The notes beneath the pieces are model-generated. The model was not told the DNA's origin. It saw only the letters and a program-made list of their open reading frames with translations, and searched no databases. A stretch of DNA of 64,000 nt from Castanea sativa. Taxonomy: Eukaryota > Streptophyta > Magnoliopsida > Fagales > Fagaceae. Positions 34,192 to 45,600 of this stretch are shown here, in pieces. The position numbers were made by a program, and so were the translations under genes. Within the stretch, counting starts at the first letter, position 1. Each line of letters begins with the position of its first letter. The stretch spans positions 64,201,501-64,265,500 of the forward strand of contig NC_134013.1 of the NCBI RefSeq assembly GCF_040712315.1. The letters run 5' to 3'.

Positions 34192-34529
34192 AATTGCAAA
34201 ACTTTTAAAAAATGACCAACTTAATCATCAAAGACAATTTAGTCCCTAACTCCATTTATCAGTATTACTTTATTCTCACATTCTTTTCTCTCCCCTCTTT
34301 CTTTTCTCAGACCCTTCTCTTCACTCTATTCTCTCATTCCACACGCACTCACTACTAACTAAGTGCAAAACTTTTAAAAAATGACCAACTTAATCTTCAA
34401 AGACAATTTACTCCCTAACTCCATTTATCACTGTTACTTTATTCTCACATTCTTTTCTCTCCGCTCTTTCTTTTCTCAGACCCTTCTCTTCACTCTATTC
34501 TCTCCTTCCACACACACCCATTGCCATTC
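34192..34529 (+). repeat. Tandem duplication of about 169 bp
   Basis: Copy 1 (34192-34360) and copy 2 (34361-34529) match almost base for base, from AATTGCAAAACTTTTAAAAA / AAGTGCAAAACTTTTAAAAA through TTCACTCTATTCTCTC. Only a handful of substitutions separate them, so the duplication is recent. Confidence 0.9.
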
Positions 34530-35767
34530 TTAAGGGGTGTTTGATAATGTTGTTCTAGTAACGTTGTTTGTATTTTTTTGAAATTATATGTGAGTGAAAA
34601 AATGTGTAAAAATACGTGTAATATTGTTTAAACAAATGTGTAAAAATACGTGTAATTAATGTTGTTTAAACACTGAAACATTGTTTAAAATCCCTTACTG
34701 AGCACCCCCTAAATATTACTGGAGCTTGAGGCTTCTTCTTCTTCTCTCTTTCTCATAAAAGACTCATCATCTAATGGGTCATGGTAAGGTGTATTGTATA
34801 TTGCTTGTCTACTCTTTCATCCGTAACAAATGAATGCTAGTGAGTTTTAATTCTTATATTCACTTGATTTTGTGGATCTGGAACAAGTTTTTTCAGCATT
34901 TAATTGCCTTGGACAAAGCTCAAAGAACTTCCTTGTGCACACAAATATGTTAAACTGAGAGTAAGAATTCATTAGAGTAGAGATCCGGGTCCGCGATCTA
35001 GCTTGCTGATCTTCCTACCATTGTTGTGTAGATATACGGCCATGCTTGAAAGAGCTTTTAAGATGCTTGCTGATTAATTTTATTGGAGGTTCAATTATTG
35101 ACACGGACAGCCAAAACGGTCAAGAGTTGGTGAGTAAAAAACACCAAGAAATTCCTCCATAGACCCACTTGGCTTTCTACTGTTTACACTCAAATGCTGC
35201 ATATTTGATTTGGGCTGAAGCCTAGATGCACCGAGACATCAACATTGAATCTGAGATTGAGATGGGAATGAGGAGTGATAATAGAATGTGAATAAACTAA
35301 CGGTGATAAAAGCAATTAGGGACTGAATTGTATTTCAACCTCAGATTAAATTATTAGAATTTACCCTAAAAAAAATACCGCCAATATATAGACAAAATTT
35401 GTTTTTGAGAGAAATTAGAAAACAAATTTGACAGTTATGCTGACTTTTTATCAGGATCATTTCTGCGACTGTAGGTCCCAAGATATTTTTGTTTTTCTTC
35501 AATTCTTATCCGCTTTCACAAAATCCCAAATGTAAAAAAAATGCCATTCCTCTTACTTATTATCTGCAACCAATATTAATCCCAAAAAAAAGAGAAGAAG
35601 AAAGAAGAAAGAAGAAAAAAGAAAAAAGAAAAAAGAAAAAAAACCCAAAAATCAAATTCAATAGTTTCAGTTTTCACTTCATAGTTAGCACACTCTTTTC
35701 CTCTATTTCATTCCTAAACCCAGTACTGTGTATATTCCTGATTCTTCGAACTCAAACCCTAAACCTA
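34530..35767 (+). promoter_or_regulatory. Upstream region and 5' UTR of the SET-domain gene
   Basis: There is no other gene in this stretch. An AGAAGAA/AAAAAG-rich tract lies at 35590-35645, and an in-frame upstream extension exists from 35489, but the ATG at 35768 begins the recognisable transit peptide. No unambiguous TATA box was identified. Confidence 0.4.
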
Positions 35768-38700
35768 ATGGAAGTTACTTCAATACACGGCAATTGCATT
35801 TTGTCTCCGCTTCGTTCTTCATCGCACCGTCCTCTCTCGGTTCTCTCTAGGGTTTCATTCTCAGCTCGGAGGAACCCTAGCCTCGCATCCAACTACCACT
35901 CGATTGGCCGGAGGAATCTATGCTCTGCGTCGAGCTCCGACACCTTGGTGGCCGGAAAAGATGGGAAGCCAAAGAATCGGGAAGTTGTGAGCAAGAAAGG
36001 GGAGGAGGAAGGTGAAGACTTGAAATCTTGGATGCACGAGAATGGCCTCCCGCCTTGCAAGGTTTTGCTCAAGGAAAGGCCCTCCCACGATGAGAAGCAC
36101 AGTCCCATACATTACGTAGCTGCTAGTGAAGATCTTCAGGTCTGGAATTTGTGGCTCTTTCTTTGATGGGTTTGGTTTGGTTTGGTTTTCTGATATTTGT
36201 TGTTGCAATTGCAGGTGGGTGATGTTGCATTCTCTGTTCCGAATTCGCTGGTCGTGACGCTTGAGAGAGTTTTGGGGAACGAGACCATTGGTAAGGTGCA
36301 ATTTTTTGTTATGAGAGCATTTGTTCTTCTTCTTCTTTCTTGTTTTCAATCTCGGATTTTAACTGATTGTTGGAGTTAAGAGCCTATTGAGCTAGAGACC
36401 TTTTATAGACTTGAAAGATGAAGAATGTGAGTTAAAGTTGGAATCTTGGTTTGATGGTTATGACTTAGAAATAGTTGAGGGGGTGTAAGCATTGTCGGTA
36501 GAGACGAATTAATGAATTGGAGTTTATCAGGAACCATGTGCAGTGTTGTTATTTATAGTAAAGTGCATGGTTTTATGCTCTTTTAGACATGGCAGAGTTA
36601 CATTTCTGTGTATATGTTAGTCACAATGCTATGCAATTTAGAAGCAGTATCTAAAGCACCTATGCATGATAATGTAAAATGGGTCTCTATATGTGTACCT
36701 TTTGATTCAAAATTTTGTAAAATAATAACCAAGGGTTAGTGTCAAAATATTGGGACCAGCTATGGATCTTCAATAGACTAGTCAAGGTTGGCCGCCACAT
36801 GTACTCTTTTATGCTATTCTATTATATTCGAAGTCATCCTCATTGTTACTTCCTTAATTGACATGATCTTTTTTTGCTACTTCTGTTACTGTTATTTTTG
36901 GTGTTCCTCTACCTTTTACACTCCTCAACTTGAATTAACTCAATCTTTGTTATTGGTGTTTCAACTGTGCTCCTCTAAACTTGACTGAGCCATCTCAAGC
37001 AACTATCCCTCATCTATCAATAGGGTCAACCTGTAACTTTAAGTGAATTTCTTCATTTTGAAACCTATCTTTTCTAGTATAATCACTTCTTAACATTCTC
37101 CTTTAAGCTACACCTTTTTTGTGAATATATTGTTTTTTTAACAACCCAACCTTTAGTACCATAGATCATAGCTAGTCTTATAGCAGCCTGATAAAAACAA
37201 ATTTAATAGGTATTCACACAATACTCTTGATGTGTTTCATTTCATCCACCCTACTCTTATCTTATGATTCACATCCTCTTCGATCTCCCAATCTTATGTA
37301 TTATTGATCCAAGATATTGAAAATTCTCGCTCTATGGTAAATCTTGGCCATCAAGTCTTACACCCCCTTTATATTTATTTCTACTTTTTTAAAACTTATA
37401 TTAGTCCTACTTAACCAAAAGCCTTTAGATTATAAAAGTGTCTCACCAAATTTCTATCTGGACATTGATTCCATGTCTAATTTCATCAACTATAACCATA
37501 TCATCTACAAAAAGTATATACCAAGATAGTCAAGAGACTTCCTCTTGAATCAATTTAGTGGCCCTCATCAATTTAGGTACTTCCTCTTGATTCAAAATGT
37601 TGTTGGCACTACTGAAAAAGAAAAAAAAAATTGTTATAAGATGAGCGGTTATGTATGAATGGCGTTTGATGTAGGGAGGTTTGCTGCATGTGACTCAGGA
37701 TAGACCTCTGCATCTTTGGTTTCAGAGTTGTATGATAAATATTAATGTCCATGTGTGTTGAGGTAAACAGGCTATATGTGGGGTGAAGATGGGAATAGCA
37801 TGCTGGGTCAATCTTCTGAATCTTATGGGAGTGAGGATTGCAGAAGGATTTGCTTCCTGTCCATGAAATCTAATTTGTGGATGGAGGCAGGGAAGCTGCT
37901 TTATTCAGAAGGATAGACGTTTTCATACTGATGTGTCCATGCATCCGTTCCTCTAAAGCCAAAGGGGTGTGGATTTGCCATGATTAATCATGGTGTTCAC
38001 ATTCTTTTTTAGCATCTTGCATGAATGATGGCTTCATTCATCAATTTAACTTGTACCAGCTACTTGATCCTTCATGCAGCGGAATTATTAACTACGAATA
38101 AATTGTCGGAATTGGCATGCTTGGCATTGTATCTGATGTATGAGAAGAAGCAAGGGAAGAAGTCTTTCTGGTACCCATACATTAGAGAGCTTGATCGCCA
38201 GCGAGGGAGAGGACAGCTTGCAGTGGAATCTCCCCTTCTATGGTCAGAAGCTGAATTGGCATACCTAACAGGCAGCCCCATGAAGGTACTTTATGCCCTT
38301 CATTTAGCCGTTGATGAAAGCTGCTAAGCTTCAGTTGAGTTGGCAGAATGCTTAATGGTTAATAAAGCTTAGTGTGTTCTGGTTGTGATGAATTAGGCTG
38401 AAGTTATTGGAAGGGCTGAAGGAATTAAAAGGGAGTACAATGAACTTGACACTGTCTGGTTTATGGCTGGGTCTCTGTTTCAGGTTATATTCTTCTATCC
38501 ATATTTATTGGGCACTAGAAAACAATGCTTGGTCTAGAGATTGTGTCAAGATTGGACATCATTTTGATAAACTTTATTTGCATTTTTCAGCAATACCCAT
38601 ATGATATTCCTACTGAGGCCTTTTCATTTGAGATATTCAAGCAAGCATTCGTTGCTGTTCAGTCTTGTGTTGTGCATTTGCAGGTAAGTTTCAACCTTTT

Positions 38701-40774
38701 GGGGGTATTTTTGTCACTATTATGAAAGCCCTATAGATCTAGCCATTCATGGAACCCCTTTACTTATGAAGAATAGGCTGCTATTGTAGCCTTTCATCCC
38801 CTTTTTCTGAGAGTATTTAGATTTATAATTTACTTCCTTCAAATCCAGAAAGTCAGTTTGGCTCGGCGATTTGCTTTGGTTCCTCTTGGACCACCGTTGC
38901 TGGCTTACAGAAGCAACTGCAGGGCAATGTTAACCGCTGTTGATGGTGCTGTTCAGCTAGTGGTTGATTGTCCATACAAGGCTGGAGAGTCCATTGTTGT
39001 TTGGTATGATTTTTTTATCACTTAATATCATGTTACTGGCCACAAGTACAAATTTCTCTTTTCCTCTATAGTGTCTCCTTTAAAAATTTAAAGTATGTAT
39101 CATTTGCAGGTGTGGACCACAGCCTAACTCAAAATTGCTTTTGAATTATGGTTTCGTTGATGATGATAATTCTTATGATCGTTTGATAGTTGAGGTAAAA
39201 TCTGGATATTTGCTTTTTGTAGTTTCTATATCATTCTTCAAGTCTGTTGATTATGTTATATGCTGTATGTTCCAGGCTGCTTTAAATACTGAGGATCCTC
39301 AATACCAGGATAAAAGAATGGTTGCTCAAAGAAATGGAAAACTATCAGTTCAAGTTTTTCATGTATGGACAAAAAAAGAAATTTATATTTGGATTTTTTT
39401 TCCTTCTTTTATTATTATTATTATTTTGGGGGGGAGGGGGGGGGGGGGTAGTGAAGGCTAATGTTTGGTAATTTTCCATGAGTAATTTAATGTGGTCCTT
39501 CTGCAGGTATATGTGGGGAAGGAAAAAGAAGCTGTTGCAGATATGCTTCCTTATCTGCGTTTGGGTTATGTTTCAGATCCTTCTGAAATGCAATCTGTCA
39601 TTTCTTCTCAAGGTCCTATTTGTGCAGTAAGTTTGTCTTATCAAATGCATGCTTAGGATATGAACTCAATGTTTTTCATGTGGTGGATTTGAGGTATAAT
39701 GCATGTATTGTCATGTAACTTTGAGGGCCATTTGCCAGTGCTGTTCCTGCCAATTTATATTGAGCTTTTTGTGTGTGTGCGTGTGTGGGGTTGAAGGGGA
39801 TAAATAAATGATTTTATTGCAAAAAAGCTATCTTGTGAATAATAAAAAGCACAAGGTAGCCTAAAGAATTGCAACCTAAAAATTACAAGCAAAAGAAAGC
39901 AATTCAGTGAACTATGTTATAATAACTGTCACTGGGACCCAGACAGTTGACCATGTACAAAGTAATCTTAGAAAATAAATATTCAACTGTGTTTCCGGGA
40001 CTCCTGCTTCCTCAAAAGTGTGGTAATTCCACTCCTTCCACAAAACCCACATCAGACACTAGGGGGCTAAGTTCTACGCAGCAGAGGAACATTTACCAAA
40101 CCAATTTTGTCAACCAGCCAGGAGATCAAACACTTTACATGGCATCACCCAGCTAATGCCAAAAAGATCAAACCAATTTATATGCATTTTAAGATTGATG
40201 ATTCATGTCTAGCTGTGTTTCAATGAGGCAGAAACTCTGCTTGTTCCTTATCTTTTCTATGTTTTTTCATGAGTACATAGGACAATAATATGGTATTTCG
40301 TGCTTCTGAATCCTCAGTCATGTGAATATTGGTGCGCTATTATTTAGTAACTTAGAATAGATCTTCTTGTTTAATGTATTCTTATGGTGATAAATTTTCG
40401 AATGTTGTAGGTGAGCCCTTGTATGGAACGAGCAGTGTTGGACCAACTCGCTGATTACTTTAAGAAACGGCTTGCTGCTTACCCTACTACATTAGGCGAG
40501 GATGAGTCTTTGGTAATCTTGGCTTCTCCAAATTTGTAATTGAATGTTGATTAGACCTAGTTTATTTCTTCCAAAACTTTTGTTGATATTTTGTCTATTA
40601 CATTAGTTGGCAGACAGTACTCTTAACCCGAAGAAGCGAGTTGCTACTCAGCTTGTTAAGTTGGAAAAGAAAATGCTTCATGCATGCCTGCAGGCAACAG
40701 TTGATTTGATAAACCAGTTACCAGATGACACTGTATCTCCATGCCCAGCTCCTCATGCCCCTTTATTGAAATAA
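35768..40774 (+). CDS. SET-domain Rubisco-LSMT-like plastid protein
   Basis: Eleven exons: 35768-36139, 36215-36290, 38080-38285, 38397-38483, 38591-38683, 38849-39003, 39110-39194, 39276-39362, 39507-39626, 40411-40512 and 40607-40774. All introns are GT-AG, and the total is 1551 nt or 516 aa. The first 50-odd residues are Ser/Arg-rich with few acids, a plausible chloroplast transit peptide. The body (DLKSWMHENGLPPCK, LSELACLALYLMYEKKQGK, RELDRQRGRGQL, LLLNYGFV) matches the plant At3g07670-type family, annotated as SET-domain or Rubisco methyltransferase-like. A Rubis-subs-bind-like helical C-terminus ends in PLLK. The NHS motif of active SET enzymes is not seen; the equivalent region reads LLAYRSN (295-301), while the Tyr of NYGF (343) is kept. 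Methyltransferase activity is therefore uncertain. Introns 2 and 9 contain LINE remnants. Confidence 0.93.
36745..37560 (-). mobile_element. RTE-type LINE 3' remnant in intron 2 of the SET gene
   Basis: The minus strand still shows a degenerate reverse transcriptase end. FQYLGSIIH is readable near 37310-37330, followed in shifting frames by EEDVNH and GWMK-like motifs. Many stops and frameshifts are present. A related 3' fragment lies in the Kelch gene intron at about 46700-46960. Confidence 0.65.
39790..40170 (-). mobile_element. L1-type LINE fragment in intron 9 of the SET gene
   Basis: The minus strand encodes MWVLWKEWNYHTFEE and LRLLCTWSTVWVPV, typical of the end of plant L1 ORF2 (usual form WxERNxRxFE). 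It has several stops. No poly(A) or target duplication could be assigned with confidence. Confidence 0.6.
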
Positions 40775-40776
40775 AA

Positions 40777-40782
40777 GGTATT

Positions 40783-40829
<47 letters not shown>

Positions 40830-40893
40830 ATGTCTGTTGCCTCTACCTTGTTCATCACACACTTGTGTTAATATGTATATTAATGTTTTACAG
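40777..40893 (+). other. Possible 3'-UTR intron with CT microsatellite
   Basis: Just after the SET gene stop there is a GTATTG donor and, at about 40893, a TTTTACAG acceptor, suggesting an intron in the 3' UTR. It contains (CT)n at 40784-40820 followed by (TG)n. Confidence 0.4.
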
Positions 40894-42680
40894 AAATTGA
40901 ATATCCTTTGTATGCTTGCAAACTTTGGGAACTTCTTTGCAGTACATGGGTATATCAGTTCAAAAGGAAGTTCATAATCCAGGTCAGTTGACTAAAATTT
41001 CATGAGTCTGATAGGCAGTGAAGCCAAGTTAATATGTAGCATTTACCTGTGTATAGGACACAAGATCTAACAAAATCACCTTAAAACATAAACATAATTC
41101 TACTGTTGAACCCCTTAATCATAAACTACAAGGTTGATTGTACTTTATTACATACAAATTATTGAATTTAAGAATTTGGAAAATTAATTATGCAACTCCT
41201 GGAAATTGTATTAGAGTAGAACAAACAATGAATTTTTGGGAGTGAACTGAAGGTTCTCTTGGAAGATGCAAGATCTTGTTGATAATCTTCAAATGAAAGC
41301 TCAAAACTGAAATTTGGTTTTCAAATGCATGGAGTATGAGAAGGCCCATAAGTAGCTTGTGTTACGTAATGGGTGGTTGCTTATTAAATGATCTAAATCA
41401 ATGATTTTGTAGGATGTTAGGAGAAAATCTGCTGTGTAATCAGTATTTTTGATCAGCAAACTAGTGGATGGAATATGTTTGATAGGATAACATATAAAAT
41501 AATAGACTGGCATTGTGTTTTTTCTTGGCCTGGATTCATACTTTAAATCAAATGCACAAACTTGGAAGTGGCAACACTAAACTGTTTAGAAGTCCTTCAC
41601 TTTGGTCTGATAAAGTGGATCAAATGGCAAGATTTGCCCCTTCATCGGTCAGTTCTTATGCCTTAATGGATTTGCTTTTCTTAATTTGCAGGTATTTATA
41701 AGAAGCTGTGTACCATGTAGTGCAACCAATGACTGCAAATTAAATGGTCACCTACTGTAGTAGTTGTTCAAGAGAGTGAGTGCATGTTTTATTGGTCTCT
41801 TGACATATTATTCAACAACCTTCCCTCGTTCTCACAACTTCGTTCCTCAAAAGGTGTAACTATGTCTTTCTTTCCTCAAAAGTTGTAACTATATCGACAA
41901 ATGCCCATGGGATTGCCTCTTGGTGAAGGAGTGGAAAAGAAAATTAGAATACATTCACTTTAGGGATGCATAGATATTTTTAGGTATTTCTTTGTAAATG
42001 CAGACTGAATTCTAATGACCAATCTAATTCAATCATTTTTCTGTAATTTGTGCAATTGAGTACCTTTTTTCTTTAATGGATGCAGCGGAAGCTGTGCACA
42101 CAGCATTTTTTTATTGAATGGATGAAAGGTGAACACAGCATTTTTTAGTTAAATGGATGGAAGGGTAATTAGACTGGCCAAAAGAAACTGCCAAGTTGCC
42201 AACTAGCAGTAAAAACAAAAAAGAAAGTCATTCTATCGATACAACTTTGGATATCTTCCTTGGAAATATCAGGATTTGTTAGTTGAATTATAAAAAAATC
42301 ATTTAGAATTACATTATGTGACAACGGCACTAAAATGCAGATGCAGAGCCAAAGCCGAACAGGAAGTTTGCAGTTTCACTAATAGTAATGTTTTTAGTGC
42401 CAGATGCGGAGCCAAAGCCGAACAGGAAGTTTGTAGTTTCACTAAATGGTATTGTGAATCAAGTTATACATGAATAATCAAAGTTTGCGTTTTCACTAAA
42501 TAGTATTGTTTGAATACATAAACGATTATCTAGCCTGGCTACAGGTAAGGTAAAATTGTGAGGTCAAAATATAATCATGGTTTCAATATGACCCGGACCT
42601 ATAAAGATTAAAAGTACTCTGGCTAAAAAAGATGGGGAAACTATAACCAGCTTAAAATTGGTTTGATGAGACAAAAGTAA
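40894..42680. other. Intergenic region between two convergent genes
   Basis: It holds the 3' UTRs of the SET gene (plus) and Kelch gene (minus) and no gene of its own. At 42340-42500 a unit of about 65 bases containing GAGCCAAAGCCGAACAGGAA is duplicated, with a third partial copy. A shorter duplication (CACAGCATTTTTT...AATGGATG) lies at 42100-42165. Confidence 0.6.
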
Positions 42681-45600
42681 TTACAAACTTAATTTAGTTC
42701 TCCACATATCTCCAATGACCTTCCTCGGCTGTGGATTGTCTGGACCTCTGTCCCGCTGTCCAGATGTAAAATACAGCCATCCATCCCAGAAACCAGCTAA
42801 TGCAGTTTTCACACGGAAAGGAAGCTTTCCAATCACTGACCATGTCTGTTTTTGGTATTAAAAAAATAATAATAATAAGATAAATCCTCATATGTTCAAC
42901 AGTGAGTTACCATTAGAAATAAGGGATTCCAACAAATGCAAATATGCAATAAGAATGTCATACACAATAGTTCGACAAACCACAACTGTTCTGTATTTTT
43001 TTTCTTTGACACGAAACTGTTCTGGTTTTTCATGTTTAGAGGGCAGCAATTTGTAACCACGAACCCAAGATCTGGTTCTTGTGAGGAGTTGTAGCGGCAT
43101 GTTTACAGGAAATGTTATAGAATAAGTGAAAACCATGATTCCTGACAATTCTTCACAATCACCAACCATCTTATGTGACCGGTGATGTAAAGAATGGCAA
43201 ATCCATTGTTTGGATATATGCATTCTCGTAAGTGTAGTCCATGTTTAAGAAGAGAAGTTCATGATTCATACATCACAATAAAGGATAGAATAAGAAGCGA
43301 CTACATGTATGAGAAGCTACCAATTGAGAACAAGAGGAAAAGTAGGACAAGATGGTTCCAATAAGTGAAACAAAGACCAATAACTGCAACAGTAGGAAAT
43401 GTTTCGATTACTAAAGGTCCCATAAGAACAAGAATATGGCCATAAAGGACTTGGGTGGGAACTATGTGAACAAATATGACGATTTTAACAAAAGGAAAAG
43501 TATCTAGATAATCTTAATTTTAACAAAAGCTTCATGTAACTGATTGCTGACCCCAAATTTTATTAAAAGTTTTACTTGACCAAATAATTCTCCTACCTAT
43601 GAATTATTAATTACCCAAGTAGTTCATTTCATTGAACTAGATATATTTTATTTATCAAGGAGGCTCCAAAAGAGATAGATTCTATAGAATGATGCATATA
43701 TCAATATTTGGAGTCTTCTAATGATAGGACTAGATCATACCTGTGAGTCTAAATGAAATTGGAACACTTCCCCAACTAGGATCATTCTTTTGTTCACTGG
43801 ATGCTTTTCTGTTGTACCTCCAGTGATGATAATTGAATTGTTGACAATCACCCAAGCGCACTCTATATGGGAGTTGGGTTTGGGCATAGGTGGCAACACT
43901 TTCCATTTCATTTCATCATCCAGCATATAAACATCACCGTAAACTACCTGAGTCAGTGAAGAATATGATGATGTAAAAATCAAGATAAAAATAAACAAGA
44001 AATAGAATAGTCTATGGAAAGTTCTATAAATTAGAGCATGTCAGAGATTATGCAAACAAATGCCATATTTTCTGTTCATTATGCCAAAATACTACAGCTA
44101 ACCAATTTATCCATGCGTAGTATGTAAATGGCATGCATCATGAACATTACAACCTACTACTAATTACCAAACCAAGCACAATAGTACCTCATGCCTGCGG
44201 GAGCACTTAAAAATAGGCGACCCAGGTTTAGCCATAAAATCACCCTCTTGACCACCAATAATAAAAAGTTTATCATTGGCCACAACACAAGCCCTGTTAC
44301 AAAATTGACGAAAAAATCAGACCCCAAAAAAAAATCACACCTTTTTAGTCAGCAAAGTATACCATGCAACTTCCAAAATGGTGTGTCCCATGAATACCTC
44401 CCATGAGCTCCATTTTGTTTTTTAATTCATCCCTTTAAAAAATTATTTTTACCTTAAAAAGAAAAGGAAAAAAAAAGGCATTCTTCCCTAACGTGCAACT
44501 TGAATGATATGAATTTTTTAGATGTCCTAACAGAATTCCAATAATTTACATAAACCCAGGAAATCAACAAACCTATGCGGTCCCCCACGTGGAATGGGTA
44601 TTTCAGTCCGCCATTGTTTCTCCAACACTTTGCCATCCTTTACTGCAATACTCCAATGCTCCAACCCAGGTGCATGGCGATTCTCCTTGCTGCCACCCAT
44701 CACATGTAGTCTGCCTCTCCATAATTGAGTCGCTGGAGAATACCTGAAAATTCCACCTGTTAAACCCCTTTTCAGTTAAGGTCTTAACTAAATTACTTAA
44801 TTCACATGCATTCAGGTACTGTAGAACTCTGCTAGCATCTCAATAGATTTCCATTTTCAAGCTGAGACTGAAGAGAATTTTTTAGTAATATTAGTCAGCG
44901 TGTAATTCTTCAAACTACAAATCCATTATTTAAGGTTATGCTAATCCTGGTATTTCACTCTTCTCACCAACTACTATTAGGCAGACTAGGGCATTAAAAA
45001 GTTATTCCAATAAGCTAATTGCAATTTCTGCTGCTACCATGATTGCAATCACATGCTAGCACATCCAGAAGCTAGTCCAGGAACTGCTTTTTCCTCCACT
45101 ACAAATGTTGCAGAACCTGTTAAGGCATAAGGAAGCTAAAATTGGAAAACAATGTAAGATAATCCAAATTTTTGGATTTTAAAGCATTATGAGAGAGTGA
45201 TAAAAAGTTGCAACAAAAAATTTGCAATATGTTTCAAAGATTTGGTAAGAAAATAAGGGAAATTTTGACAACAGGGTGATAAAGCGAGGAAATCCAACAT
45301 ACCAAGATTAAGAACAGTTAAAACTTATGTGGTTTTTGCATGAATGTTCAGAAGGGAGTGATGAATATAGGATAAAACTTCAAGTGAAATACTTTCTAAC
45401 ACAGTGCAACAAGTGTGCATCTTACTAAAATCATAGGGTTCATGAGCTGTCTAATTTGTCTAGGTTAATCCTATCTATTGCATACAAAACTGTTTATAAT
45501 TCAAAATAACTAGAATGAACCAGCAATATAGTCTTACAGCAAAAAAACGGATTATGTCTCTGGAAACTCTTATACATATACATGATCACGTGTAACAGAG

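Noticed and set aside
35489..35767. An upstream in-frame start for the SET gene
   Set aside because: The extension is a Lys-rich translation of an A-rich 5' UTR. The ATG at 35768 begins a typical transit peptide.
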